From the NCBI GenBank assembly GCA_014240355.1, contig JAAZXD010000003.1:1-33530 (forward strand): 33,530 nt of DNA. Reading direction: 5' to 3'. This document shows, one piece after another, positions 25,849 to 32,811 of this stretch. The notes beneath the pieces are model-generated. The model saw only the letters and a list, made by a program, of their open reading frames with translations. It searched no databases and had not been told where the DNA came from. Made by a program: the position numbers and the translations under genes. Source of the DNA: Roseibacillus sp. Lineage in GTDB: Bacteria > Verrucomicrobiota > Verrucomicrobiia > Verrucomicrobiales > Akkermansiaceae. How positions within the stretch are numbered: position 1 is the stretch's first letter; each line of letters starts with the position of its first letter.

Positions 25849-26835
25849 TCAACCCAGGCGCCGGGCTGCCTCTTTTGCGAAGTAACTCAGGATCACATCC
25901 GCACCGGCACGCTTGATGCCGGTGAGACTCTCCATGACCACTGCCTGTTCTTCCAGCCAGCCCGCGGCACAGGCGGACTTGATCATGAGGTACTCACCGC
26001 TCACCTGGTAGGCTGCCACCGGAAGGGTGGTCTCATCCCGCAGGGCTGCAATCACATCGAGATAGGGCCCGGCCGGCTTGACCATTACCATGTCAACCCC
26101 TTCCTCCTCATCCAGGAGGAGTTCACGGACAGCTTCCCGCACGTTGGCGGGATCCATTTGGTAGGTTTTCTTGTCACCGTCCCTGGGAGCGGAATCAAGT
26201 GCTCCACGAAAAGGTCCGTAGTAGGCCGAGGCATACTTGGCAGTATAGCTCAGGATGGAGACCCCCTCGAAGGACGCACCATCCAGGGCAGTGCGAATGG
26301 CGGCGACCCTCCCATCCATCATGTCGCTGGGTCCCACCATGTCGGCACCCGCTTGGGCATGGCAGAGAGCCTGCCGACAGAGCACTTCCACCGTCTGGTC
26401 ATTGAGGATCTCGAGGGATCCGTCCTCCCCTCGCCTCACAAGACCGTCCTGGCCGTCTGAATTGTAGGGATCAAGGGCCACGTCGGTGATAACCACCAGG
26501 GAGGGATGGGCAGCCTTGAGGGCCTGGATCGCGCGCGGCACCAAACCTTCCGGATTGGCACACTCCTCCGCTTCCGGGGTCTTCAGCCCTTCGGCCATAA
26601 CAGGAAACAGTATCACGGCCGGGATTCCCAATGCGTGAGCCTTCCCCGCCTCCTGAACGAGGCCATCCAGGGACCAGCGTCGGCAGCCCGGCATGGACGC
26701 AATCTCTGCATCCCCCTTGTCTTCATGCAGGAAGAGCGGATAAATGAAGTCGCTGGGGGTAAGCACGGTCTCTCTCACCATGGCTCGGATAGCGGAGGAC
26801 TTGCGATTGCGCCGGGGGCGATGGAACAGGTTCAT
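25849..26835 (-). CDS. hemB: Delta-aminolevulinic acid dehydratase (porphobilinogen synthase), Asp-rich metal-site type
   Basis: A 328-aa enzyme that joins two 5-aminolevulinate molecules to porphobilinogen in haem synthesis. Schiff-base lysines are Lys200 (SYTAKYASAYYGPFR) and Lys253 (MVMVKPAGPYLD). The metal segment reads DVALDPYNSDGQDG (118-131): Asp and Ala replace the three Cys of the zinc type (DVCLCxYxxxGHCG), which by family knowledge indicates a Mg2+/K+-dependent enzyme. The start ATG 26835 has AGGAG at good distance; this site overlaps the cysS stop codon nine bases away, so hemB is probably coupled to cysS. Confidence 0.95.
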   Translation of the reverse strand: MNLFHRPRRNRKSSAIRAMVRETVLTPSDFIYPLFLHEDKGDAEIASMPGCRRWSLDGLVQEAGKAHALGIPAVILFPVMAEGLKTPEAEECANPEGLVPRAIQALKAAHPSLVVITDVALDPYNSDGQDGLVRRGEDGSLEILNDQTVEVLCRQALCHAQAGADMVGPSDMMDGRVAAIRTALDGASFEGVSILSYTAKYASAYYGPFRGALDSAPRDGDKKTYQMDPANVREAVRELLLDEEEGVDMVMVKPAGPYLDVIAALRDETTLPVAAYQVSGEYLMIKSACAAGWLEEQAVVMESLTGIKRAGADVILSYFAKEAARRLG

Positions 26836-26844
26836 GGGAATCTC

Positions 26845-28251
26845 CTAGAGTGGTTTCAGTTCGTATCCATTCTGGCCGTCTTTCACGGTCCAGCCTAGTG
26901 TCTTAAGCTCGTCGCGGACCGCATCGGCCCCGGCCCAGTCCCTGGCGACCCGGGCTTCCTGCCGCTTCTCGGCCAGGGCGACCACCTCGGGGGGCGCCTC
27001 CGGATCCTCCAGATCCGGCAGCAGCAACCCCAAGGCCGCCAGAATAGCATGAAACCCCAGCCAATTCACCCTCGGATCACCTTCGGTGTCGGCCGTCCGC
27101 AACCCCGTGAAGAGCTGGCCCAGTCCTTCCGGAGTATTCAGGTCGTCATTGAGGGCCGCCAGGGCAGGGGTAAAGACCCCGTGATCCTCCAGCTTGCAGA
27201 GCTCCTTGTAGGAAGGAGCCGCTTGACCGTCCCGACCGGCTGCTTTTGCAAGGCGGGCCTCGGCCCGCACGAGCTTGCTCAGGGCTTCCCGCGCCGCATG
27301 CAACCCATCGAAGGTAAAATTGAGCTGCTTCCGATGGTGCGCACTGATGAGCACGTAACGCACCTCCATCGCGGTTGCCCCCGGGTCACTCCCCAGATCC
27401 TCCAGAGTGTAGAGGTTGTTGAGCGACTTGGACATCTTTTCCCCATCAACCATCAGGAAACGCGGGTGGAACCAGATGCGGGCGAAGTCCCCTCCACAGG
27501 CACACCGCGACTGGGCGATCTCGTTTTCGTGGTGGGGAAACTTGAGATCTTCGCCCCCACTATGAAGATCAAAACTCTCTCCGAGGTACTTGAAGCTCAT
27601 CGCGGAGCACTCCAGATGCCAACCAGGCCGCCCTTCGCCCCAGGGACTCTCCCAGTAATTATCCCCGTCATCCGGACGCCGTCCCTTCCAAAGGACGAAA
27701 TCGGATACGCTGTCCTTCTCGTACTCGTCGGCGTTAGCCCTTCGATCCTGCGTCTTCCCCAGTTCGAGTTCCTGCTGGTCAAGTCGAGCCAGCTTTCCGT
27801 AGTCCCCGAAGGAATCGATCCGGAAGTAGACTGAGCCATCCCCGGAAGGATAGGCGTGTCCCTTCTCGATCAGGGTCTCAATCATGGCGATCTGCTCCGG
27901 TATGTGCTTCACCGCTCTGGGTTCCACATGGGGCTCCAGGCAGTGAAGAGCCTCACAGTCCCCGTGAAACCGGGCCGTCCATTTTTCGGTGAATTCAGTC
28001 AGCGCCATCCCGGCAGCCTGCGAATCGCGGATGGTCTTATCGTCCACGTCCGTAATATTACGCACGTGCTTGGTCCGCATCCCGCTCACCTCCATTACCC
28101 TCCGGAGAACGTCATTCAGAACAAATGTCCGGAAATTGCCGATATGCGCCGGCCCGTAGACGGTGGGCCCACAGCAATAAAACCTGAAGGCCTTGCCGTC
28201 GGCTGGCTCTATTTCACGGATCTCACGCGTCATGGTGTCGAACAAGCGCAC
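26845..28251 (-). CDS. cysS: Cysteinyl-tRNA synthetase
   Basis: A 468-aa class I enzyme that charges tRNA-Cys. Seen: [20 protein letters not shown] with the HIGH-type site (HIGN) and a zinc Cys, [26 protein letters not shown] with a second zinc Cys, [20 protein letters not shown] with the zinc His and Glu, and [10 protein letters not shown] (KMSKS). The C-terminal helical part is normal. The start is GTG 28251 ([11 protein letters not shown]), which aligns with MLKIFNTLTRQ of E. coli; ATG 28233 is the alternative. The frame stays open to 28452 but that stretch is translated repeat sequence (see 28282-28327). It is followed by hemB. Confidence 0.93.
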   Translation of the reverse strand: MRLFDTMTREIREIEPADGKAFRFYCCGPTVYGPAHIGNFRTFVLNDVLRRVMEVSGMRTKHVRNITDVDDKTIRDSQAAGMALTEFTEKWTARFHGDCEALHCLEPHVEPRAVKHIPEQIAMIETLIEKGHAYPSGDGSVYFRIDSFGDYGKLARLDQQELELGKTQDRRANADEYEKDSVSDFVLWKGRRPDDGDNYWESPWGEGRPGWHLECSAMSFKYLGESFDLHSGGEDLKFPHHENEIAQSRCACGGDFARIWFHPRFLMVDGEKMSKSLNNLYTLEDLGSDPGATAMEVRYVLISAHHRKQLNFTFDGLHAAREALSKLVRAEARLAKAAGRDGQAAPSYKELCKLEDHGVFTPALAALNDDLNTPEGLGQLFTGLRTADTEGDPRVNWLGFHAILAALGLLLPDLEDPEAPPEVVALAEKRQEARVARDWAGADAVRDELKTLGWTVKDGQNGYELKPL

Positions 28252-28257
28252 GCCGTG

Positions 28258-28285
28258 CTCTAACGGCGGGACACGCCCTTCGCAA
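28258..28285 (-). promoter_or_regulatory. Weak promoter candidate of cysS
   Basis: Minus strand TTGCGA (28285-28280), 16-nt spacer, TTAGAG (28263-28258), then 6 nt to the GTG. It overlaps the first hairpin of the adjacent repeat, so either reading could be accidental. Confidence 0.25.
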
Positions 28286-28327
28286 GCCTCCGCTTGCCTG
28301 CCTTCGGCAGGCCCCGGCTGCGCGGGG
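28282..28327. repeat. REP-like cluster of three tandem hairpins
   Basis: GCAAGC/GCTTGC (28282-28287 and 28292-28297), then GCCTGCC-TTC-GGCAGGC (28296-28312), then CCCCG/CGGGG (28312-28316 and 28323-28327). The arms of neighbouring hairpins touch or share bases. This close packing of short GC-rich palindromes looks like a mobile REP-type element inserted in the leader of cysS. Copies elsewhere cannot be checked here. Confidence 0.5.
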
Positions 28328-28458
28328 GATTGTCCTCCTCTCCATGACCCGGTAACACAAAGAGATTCGTAACAGGTCAGGAACAGGCAGGACCCCTCAT
28401 AGACAAGAATTCGCCACCTTGCGGTGGTATCCCGCCCCATCCTGGTCCACATTCAGGA

Positions 28459-28719
28459 GTGGCCACGCAAAAGAAAGCGATGTTCACTCCCGAGCAGAAG
28501 CGGGCCCTCCTCATCGGCTTCGGGCTCATTCTGGCGGTCGCGACCATCCTTGTCCTCATCTGGTTGGGCATGTTCCTGCCTGGTTTCGCCGGGGAAGTGT
28601 TCCGGAAACTGGCGGGGATGATGTGGACGCCCCTCGTCCTCGACTTTTCCCTCTTCCTCCTTGGAATCATCCTGATCCTCTCGCTCAACATGTTCATCCG
28701 GGCCCGAAAGGGCGATTAG
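28459..28719 (+). CDS. Small membrane protein with two TM helices
   Basis: An 86-aa protein: a basic N-terminus (MATQKKAMFTPEQKRA), a first helix ALLIGFGLILAVATILVLIW, a loop, and a second helix LVLDFSLFLLGIILILSLNM, ending RARKGD. GTG 28459 directly touches an AGGAG and so has no proper spacing; ATG 28480 (MFTPEQKR) is the other start. No function can be given. Read divergently from cysS. Confidence 0.55.
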   Translation: MATQKKAMFTPEQKRALLIGFGLILAVATILVLIWLGMFLPGFAGEVFRKLAGMMWTPLVLDFSLFLLGIILILSLNMFIRARKGD

Positions 28720-28737
28720 TATGTCTATCTGGAACAG

Positions 28738-29058
28738 GTGGAGGATCCCCCGACAGATCTCCCCCTAGAGGCCCGCTCCGCCATCTTCCACGAAGCCCCC
28801 GACCCGGAGAGCCTCAGGCCCAGCCTCGCCGCCATTGAAGGGGCCCTCGAACTCAGTGACCTCTCAGAGGCCACCAGCCTTCTCTTCGAGTTGCCCTCGG
28901 ACCAACTTGAGGAGCCGGACGTGCTTGCGCTCAGGATCGCGCTTGCGCACCACAAGGGGCACCATCGGAAAGCCGGCGATCTGCTGGAACAGCTCCGGGT
29001 CAAGTCGCCTCAGCATCCCCTGTGCGAGAACTCGCGTGGGACGTCTCCCGCTGATTGA
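28738..29058 (+). CDS. Small hypothetical protein, possibly TPR-like helical
   Basis: 106 aa from GTG 28738. Helical, acidic and leucine-rich, with AAIEGALELSDLSEATSLLF and ALAHHKGHHRKAGDLLEQLR, which look like a pair of TPR-type helical hairpins. It is in the same frame as the preceding ORF, separated only by TAG at 28717 and five codons. Its last 20 codons overlap the end of the K+ channel gene on the other strand, and the final residues (CENSRGTSPAD) do not look like a helical end, so the true end may be shorter or the frame damaged. No Shine-Dalgarno is seen. Confidence 0.45.
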   Translation: MEDPPTDLPLEARSAIFHEAPDPESLRPSLAAIEGALELSDLSEATSLLFELPSDQLEEPDVLALRIALAHHKGHHRKAGDLLEQLRVKSPQHPLCENSRGTSPAD

Positions 29059-29893
29059 GCTTTTCTCCACATCGCCGACAGAACTTCGCATCGAGGAGAT
29101 GGCCATGCACCCCACAGGAGGGACATGCGTCGGTGGTCTCGTCCTGACGGTTCATGGCGGCATTGAAAGTTTCGCCAATGACGATCCCGGTCGGTACCGC
29201 AATGATACAATACCCGAGCAGCACACAGAAGGCGGCCAGCGCCTTGCCCGCTACCGTGAGCAGGGGCATATCTCCATATCCCAGGGTGGTCACCGTCACA
29301 ATGGCCCAGTAGATGCTGACAGGAATGTTCTCAAACTTGCTCCCTGGTTGTCCTGATTCAAGGAGATAGGCCACCGTCCCCATGATCGTAGCGAGGAGCA
29401 GCATGGCAAAGAAGAAGACCGTGATCTTCGTCCGACTTGCCAGCAATCCACGCATGATGACGCTCCCTCCCCGCACATGGCCAACCATCTTGAGCACCCG
29501 GAACATGCGCAGGAGCCGCAGAATCCGGATGACCAGCAGTGATTGGCTCCCTGCCACGAAAATGGCGAGGAAGGTCGGGATCCAGGAGAGAAAGTCGATA
29601 ATCCCGAAAAAGCTGAAAATGTAGCGGGCAGGGCGCCGTACAATCCAGATACGCAGGAAGTACTCACTCATGAAAAGAGCGGTAAAGAACCACTCTGCCC
29701 CCTTGAGCACGGTCCCCCAGCGGTCCGACACCGAACCGATGCTCTCCAGCATGACGGCCACCACGCTGAGGCCAATGGCCCACAACAGCACCACATCAAA
29801 GGCCTTGCCCGCCCTGGTTTCCGCCTCAAAGACAATTTTCCAGAGGCGCTCGCGGGTTGCGCTGCGCGTGGGTGGAGTCGGCTCCTCGGCCAT
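29000..29893 (-). CDS. Voltage-gated K+ channel (Kv-type, 6TM) with C-terminal zinc ribbon
   Basis: A 297-aa membrane protein. S1 starts at about residue 32 (AFDVVLLWAIGLSVVAVML), S2 has WFFTALFMSEYFLRIWIV, S3 SFFGIIDFLSWIPTFLAIF, and S4 is the arginine ladder IRILRLLRMFRVLKM (122-136). S5, the pore helix and the selectivity filter TTLGYGD (202-208) follow, then S6 (CVLLGYCIIAVPTGIVIG). Thus it is a tetrameric, probably K+-selective channel. Unusually, the C-terminus carries CPSCGVHGHLLDAKFCRRCG (257-276), a CxxC-x11-CxxC zinc-ribbon. ATG 29893 is chosen; 7 nt before it is TAGAAT. Confidence 0.88.
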   Translation of the reverse strand: MAEEPTPPTRSATRERLWKIVFEAETRAGKAFDVVLLWAIGLSVVAVMLESIGSVSDRWGTVLKGAEWFFTALFMSEYFLRIWIVRRPARYIFSFFGIIDFLSWIPTFLAIFVAGSQSLLVIRILRLLRMFRVLKMVGHVRGGSVIMRGLLASRTKITVFFFAMLLLATIMGTVAYLLESGQPGSKFENIPVSIYWAIVTVTTLGYGDMPLLTVAGKALAAFCVLLGYCIIAVPTGIVIGETFNAAMNRQDETTDACPSCGVHGHLLDAKFCRRCGEKLNQRETSHASSRTGDAEAT

Positions 29894-29900
29894 CTGGCCG

Positions 29901-29929
29901 ATTCTAGCAGGTTCCCCCTAACCTTGGAA
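29901..29929 (-). promoter_or_regulatory. Promoter candidate of the K+ channel gene
   Basis: Minus strand TAGAAT (29906-29901) is a good -10 box, 7 nt before the ATG at 29893. The -35 position 17 nt further up reads TTCCAA, a poor match. If right, the mRNA is leaderless. Confidence 0.4.
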
Positions 29930-30010
29930 CCCACATTCCGGGGAGATCCCTATCCCGCGAAAATCGGATCCTGCCAGTTGAAAAAAGGGCGAATTGACCA
30001 CTCGCAGCCC

Positions 30011-30670
30011 TCAATCGTCACGGCCCAGCACATTGCGCATCTGCTCTACCGAGCGGCGATTATACTCGTCGTCACTGATGATGAGAGGTTCGGGAAAGAC
30101 CCGGCGGCGAAAGTCTGTGTAGCCGTCACTCGGCTTGTCAACCGGCCCGGCATTACTCTCGCGGGCCCCGCCTGCCTTGTAGACGCCCGTCCCCGCCCTG
30201 CGACCATGAAAGCGTGACTTGCGGGCGGCAAGATGGGAGGGGCTCGTTACCTGAACACGCGATGGGGTCTGGAAGCGGGAGCCATCCGTCTTTCCCGGGT
30301 AGCTCCCGGTCCGAACCTGCCCAGGCCCCTTCCACTCAGGCGATTGGTAGTTTCCGGCCCGGTAGACGGCCTTTCCCACCCCGCCCCCGAAGGAAATGTC
30401 CTGCTTGCCTTCATACTGGCTGCGAACAGGTCCGGTGAAGTTGCCCTTCTTGTCCTTCTTCAACGAGCGGGAATCAAAGGCGAAGCGTTTTTCGAGGGCG
30501 TTGAGGCCTTCCGTTTCTCCAAGAGCAATAACCTGCTTGTCACGATTGCGGGTCTTCACCGTACTGGTTGTACTGGCGGCATTGACCCCACCCGTGCCCG
30601 AACACGAACTGCACACCACCGCGGTGGCGGCAAATGCTCCAAGCAAGAGAACATGGAAGATATAACGCAA
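30011..30670 (-). CDS. Small exported basic protein, unknown function
   Basis: 219 aa if translation starts at TTG 30670 (MRYIFHVLLLGAFAATAVV), which begins with a proper signal sequence followed by CSSCSGTGG; the second Cys could be a lipid attachment site but the lipobox is not canonical. The rest is hydrophilic, basic and Gly/Ser-rich (SLKKDKKGNFTGPVRSQYEG; SPSHLAARKSRFHGRRAG), ending SDDEYNRRSVEQMRNVLGRD. An ATG at 30766 also opens this frame, but it lies 15 nt from the divergent rlmN start and would add 32 residues before the hydrophobic segment. No domain recognised. Confidence 0.5.
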   Translation of the reverse strand: MRYIFHVLLLGAFAATAVVCSSCSGTGGVNAASTTSTVKTRNRDKQVIALGETEGLNALEKRFAFDSRSLKKDKKGNFTGPVRSQYEGKQDISFGGGVGKAVYRAGNYQSPEWKGPGQVRTGSYPGKTDGSRFQTPSRVQVTSPSHLAARKSRFHGRRAGTGVYKAGGARESNAGPVDKPSDGYTDFRRRVFPEPLIISDDEYNRRSVEQMRNVLGRDD

Positions 30671-30679
30671 GGGACAGGC

Positions 30680-30708
30680 AACGTGGGGGCAACGACATTT
30701 CTTGTCAA
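30680..30708 (-). promoter_or_regulatory. Promoter candidate of the 30670 exported-protein gene
   Basis: Minus strand TTGACA (30708-30703, consensus -35), 17-nt spacer, CACGTT (30685-30680, weak -10), then 9 nt to TTG 30670. Its position supports TTG 30670 as the start codon. Confidence 0.4.
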
Positions 30709-30747
30709 TGACGCAGGCGGGTGACGACCCCTTCTCGAATCCGACAT

Positions 30748-30776
30748 TTGATCTCTGGTCCTTCAATCCCTATAAA
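30748..30776 (+). promoter_or_regulatory. Strong promoter of rlmN, predicted leaderless
   Basis: TTGATC (30748-30753), 17-nt spacer, TATAAA (30771-30776), then only five bases (GGGGC) to the ATG at 30782. The expected start of transcription is at the A or T of the ATG. Confidence 0.65.
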
Positions 30777-30781
30777 GGGGC

Positions 30782-31852
30782 ATGCACCCCTCCCTTTTCA
30801 ACCAGACCCCCGTGGAGCTGGCGGCCATGCTGGAAGGTTTGGGTGAACCCTCCTACCGGGGAACGCAGATCCTGGAGTGGCTCTGGCAGAAACGCAGCAC
30901 TTCGATCGACGAGATGAGTAATCTGCCCGTCGGGTTGCGTGATCACCTGAAGGAGAGCTTCTCTCTGCGTTCGCTTACCCACGTCCGGACACAGGGATCG
31001 CACGACAGCACGCGCAAGTTCCTCTTCCGCCTGCAGGACGGGTGCCATGTGGAATGCGTCCTCATTCCTGCCTCACCGGCACTCTATGGTGAACGCGCCG
31101 ACCGCCGTACATTGTGCGTCTCATCCCAGGTCGGTTGCGCCTATGGCTGCAAGTTCTGCGCCTCGGGTCTGGATGGCTTCTCCCGCAATCTCACGGCAGA
31201 CGAAATCGCAGGGCAGGTTCTTCTCGCTGAGGAGTTGAGCGGCGAGAAGGTCAACAACATCGTCTTCATGGGCATGGGGGAACCCCTTGCCAATCTGTCC
31301 CAGCTGCTCAAGGCCCTGGAATTGATCACCGCCCCGTGGGGGCTTGGAATCGGCGCGCGTCGTCTCACCGTTTCAACCGCCGGGCTGGTCCCGCAGATCC
31401 GCAAGCTGGCAGATCACCCCCAACAGATCCGCCTGGCCATCTCCCTCCATGGTGCCAGCGACGAAGTACGCGACCGGATCATGCCGATCAATCGCAAGTG
31501 GCCCCTGTCAGAGCTGTTCAAGGCCCTGCGCTACTGGACAAAGCGCAAAAAACAGACAATCACCCTCGAATATATCCTGATCGACGACGTCAACGCCGAC
31601 CTTGCCCAGGCGACTTTGCTCGCACAGCGCGCAAAGTCGCTTCATGCCAAGGTGAATCTGATTCCCTACAACACGGTGGAAGGCCTGCCGTGGAAACGCC
31701 CGGACGATCCACAATGCCGTGCCTTCCGGGATGCCCTGGTGAAAAGCGGAGTCCCCGCCACCCTTCGCCTCGAAAAGGGGCACGACATTGATGCCGCCTG
31801 CGGACAGCTCCGACTCAAGGAGGAGAAAAAAATCAGGACGGACGTGGACTAG
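30782..31852 (+). CDS. rlmN: Dual-specificity 23S rRNA/tRNA adenine C2-methyltransferase
   Basis: A 356-aa radical-SAM enzyme that methylates A2503 of 23S rRNA and A37 of some tRNAs. The Fe-S cysteines are Cys119, Cys123 and Cys126 in VGCAYGCKFCASG; Cys112 (LCVSSQVGC) and Cys340 (DIDAACGQL) correspond to Cys118 and the methyl-carrying Cys355 of the E. coli enzyme. Other family signs: FMGMGEPLANL, RRLTVSTAGLVPQIRKLAD, ISLHGASDEVRDRIMPINRK and VNLIPYNTVEG. The ATG at 30782 is required for the N-terminal helical domain. Its stop shares the four bases CTAG with the stop of ssb. Confidence 0.96.
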   Translation: MHPSLFNQTPVELAAMLEGLGEPSYRGTQILEWLWQKRSTSIDEMSNLPVGLRDHLKESFSLRSLTHVRTQGSHDSTRKFLFRLQDGCHVECVLIPASPALYGERADRRTLCVSSQVGCAYGCKFCASGLDGFSRNLTADEIAGQVLLAEELSGEKVNNIVFMGMGEPLANLSQLLKALELITAPWGLGIGARRLTVSTAGLVPQIRKLADHPQQIRLAISLHGASDEVRDRIMPINRKWPLSELFKALRYWTKRKKQTITLEYILIDDVNADLAQATLLAQRAKSLHAKVNLIPYNTVEGLPWKRPDDPQCRAFRDALVKSGVPATLRLEKGHDIDAACGQLRLKEEKKIRTDVD

Positions 31853-32310
31853 AACGGGATATCTCCCTCGTCGTCGTCGAGGTCATCGGCCGCAGGGGAC
31901 GCTCCCTGCGACTGAGCGGGCGGTTCCGACTGTTGTTGCGGCGGGGCGGCGCTCCGGGCCTGGCCTCCGCCTCCACGGCCATCCGAAAGAAACTGCATGT
32001 TTTCACCGACTACCTTGAGTTTACTGCGTTTCTGCCCGGTATTCTTGTCTTCCCAGGTGTCCATCTGGAGACGCCCCTCGATATAAACCGGGCGCCCTTT
32101 TCCTAGATACTGCTGGGCCAGTTCCGCCTGTCGTGCCCAAAGGGTCACATCAATGAAGGTTGTTTCCTCCTGCCGCTCTCCCTGGTCGTTGGTCCGGACC
32201 CGGTTGACCGCCATCCCCAGTTCGGCAACCGCGGTTCCCTTCGGCGTGTAGCGCAGCTCAGGATCCCGGGTCAGGTTTCCAATGAGCATCACCTTGTTCA
32301 AATTTGCCAT
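31849..32310 (-). CDS. ssb: Single-stranded DNA-binding protein
   Basis: A 153-aa protein. The OB fold is seen in NKVMLIGNLTRDPELRYTPK, VAELGMAVNRV, TTFIDVTLWARQAELAQQYL and KGRPVYIEGRLQMDTWEDKN; a Gly/Gln/Pro-rich linker follows, and the tail DDLDDDEGDIPF is the standard acidic tip that recruits RecO and other repair proteins. ATG 32310 chosen; the open frame upstream to 32427 is not SSB-like. In many genomes ssb lies between rpsF and rpsR; here rpsF is upstream but a terminator lies between them, so ssb probably has its own promoter. It converges with rlmN with a 4-bp overlap. Confidence 0.95.
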   Translation of the reverse strand: MANLNKVMLIGNLTRDPELRYTPKGTAVAELGMAVNRVRTNDQGERQEETTFIDVTLWARQAELAQQYLGKGRPVYIEGRLQMDTWEDKNTGQKRSKLKVVGENMQFLSDGRGGGGQARSAAPPQQQSEPPAQSQGASPAADDLDDDEGDIPF

Positions 32311-32345
32311 GTCCCGTACCGTAGCGCGGGACAGGCCCCCACCAA
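32311..32345 (-). promoter_or_regulatory. Promoter and dyad at the ssb start
   Basis: Minus strand TTGGTG (32345-32340), 16-nt spacer, TACGGT (32323-32318), then 7 nt to the ATG at 32310. A dyad GTCCCG (32311-32316) / CGGGAC (32327-32332) spans the -10 box and could be an operator or a hairpin. Both boxes are imperfect. Confidence 0.4.
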
Positions 32346-32447
32346 GGAAAATAATAAGTGGGGAGAGCCCTTGGAAAGGCCCCCCGTCTGGCGAGCGGCA
32401 GGCCAGCAAGCCGTTCAACCGGCTCACAACAGGAGCAACGGTGACAC

Positions 32448-32472
32448 AAAAACGGCACGCCGGGGCGTGCCG
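32448..32472 (-). terminator. Rho-independent terminator after rpsF
   Basis: On the minus strand a perfect palindromic stem CGGCACGCC / GGCGTGCCG (32472-32453) with a very short centre is followed directly by TTTTT (32452-32448). It lies about 50 nt after the rpsF stop and ends the pth-rpsF transcript before ssb. Confidence 0.8.
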
Positions 32473-32523
32473 TCACTCAATCGCAGGGTTCTTTCCGAAG
32501 CGCAGATTCCGGGCCAGGTCAGC

Positions 32524-32811
32524 TTAAGCGAGGCGCTGGTAGTGCTGCAGGTGAATGAGAGTATTCAGCTTGAGCTTGCTCTGAATATTCCGGAACTGCT
32601 GGGTATCGGCTTCGAAGATGTAGTTCACATAATGCCCCCCCTCAAGGTGACGGGCGTTGTTTGCGAACTTCCGGCGGCCCATCTGCTTGATCTCATCAAG
32701 CTTGGCGCCTTCCGCTTCCATCTCCTTGGCGACGGCTCCAACGAGTTCGTCGACACTATCTTCCTGTCCCTTCGTGTTCAGAACAATCAGGCCTTCGTAT
32801 TTCCTGTTCAT
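32524..32811 (-). CDS. rpsF: 30S ribosomal protein S6
   Basis: A 95-aa protein. MNRKYEGLIVLNTKGQEDSV with a following helix, then AKLDEIKQMGRRKFANNARH and EGGHYVNYIFEADTQ are the alpha-beta ferredoxin-like fold of S6, which binds the S18/15S region of the small subunit. The start ATG 32811 lies inside the end of pth, so the two overlap by 56 nt. AGAGG directly touches the ATG and is too near to act as a normal Shine-Dalgarno, so coupling to pth translation is likely. Confidence 0.95.
   Translation of the reverse strand: MNRKYEGLIVLNTKGQEDSVDELVGAVAKEMEAEGAKLDEIKQMGRRKFANNARHLEGGHYVNYIFEADTQQFRNIQSKLKLNTLIHLQHYQRLA

Noticed and set aside
28252-28452. N-terminal extension of CysS to 28452
   Set aside because: The translated stretch covers the REP-like hairpins and has no CysS homology; the GTG at 28251 matches the family N-terminus.
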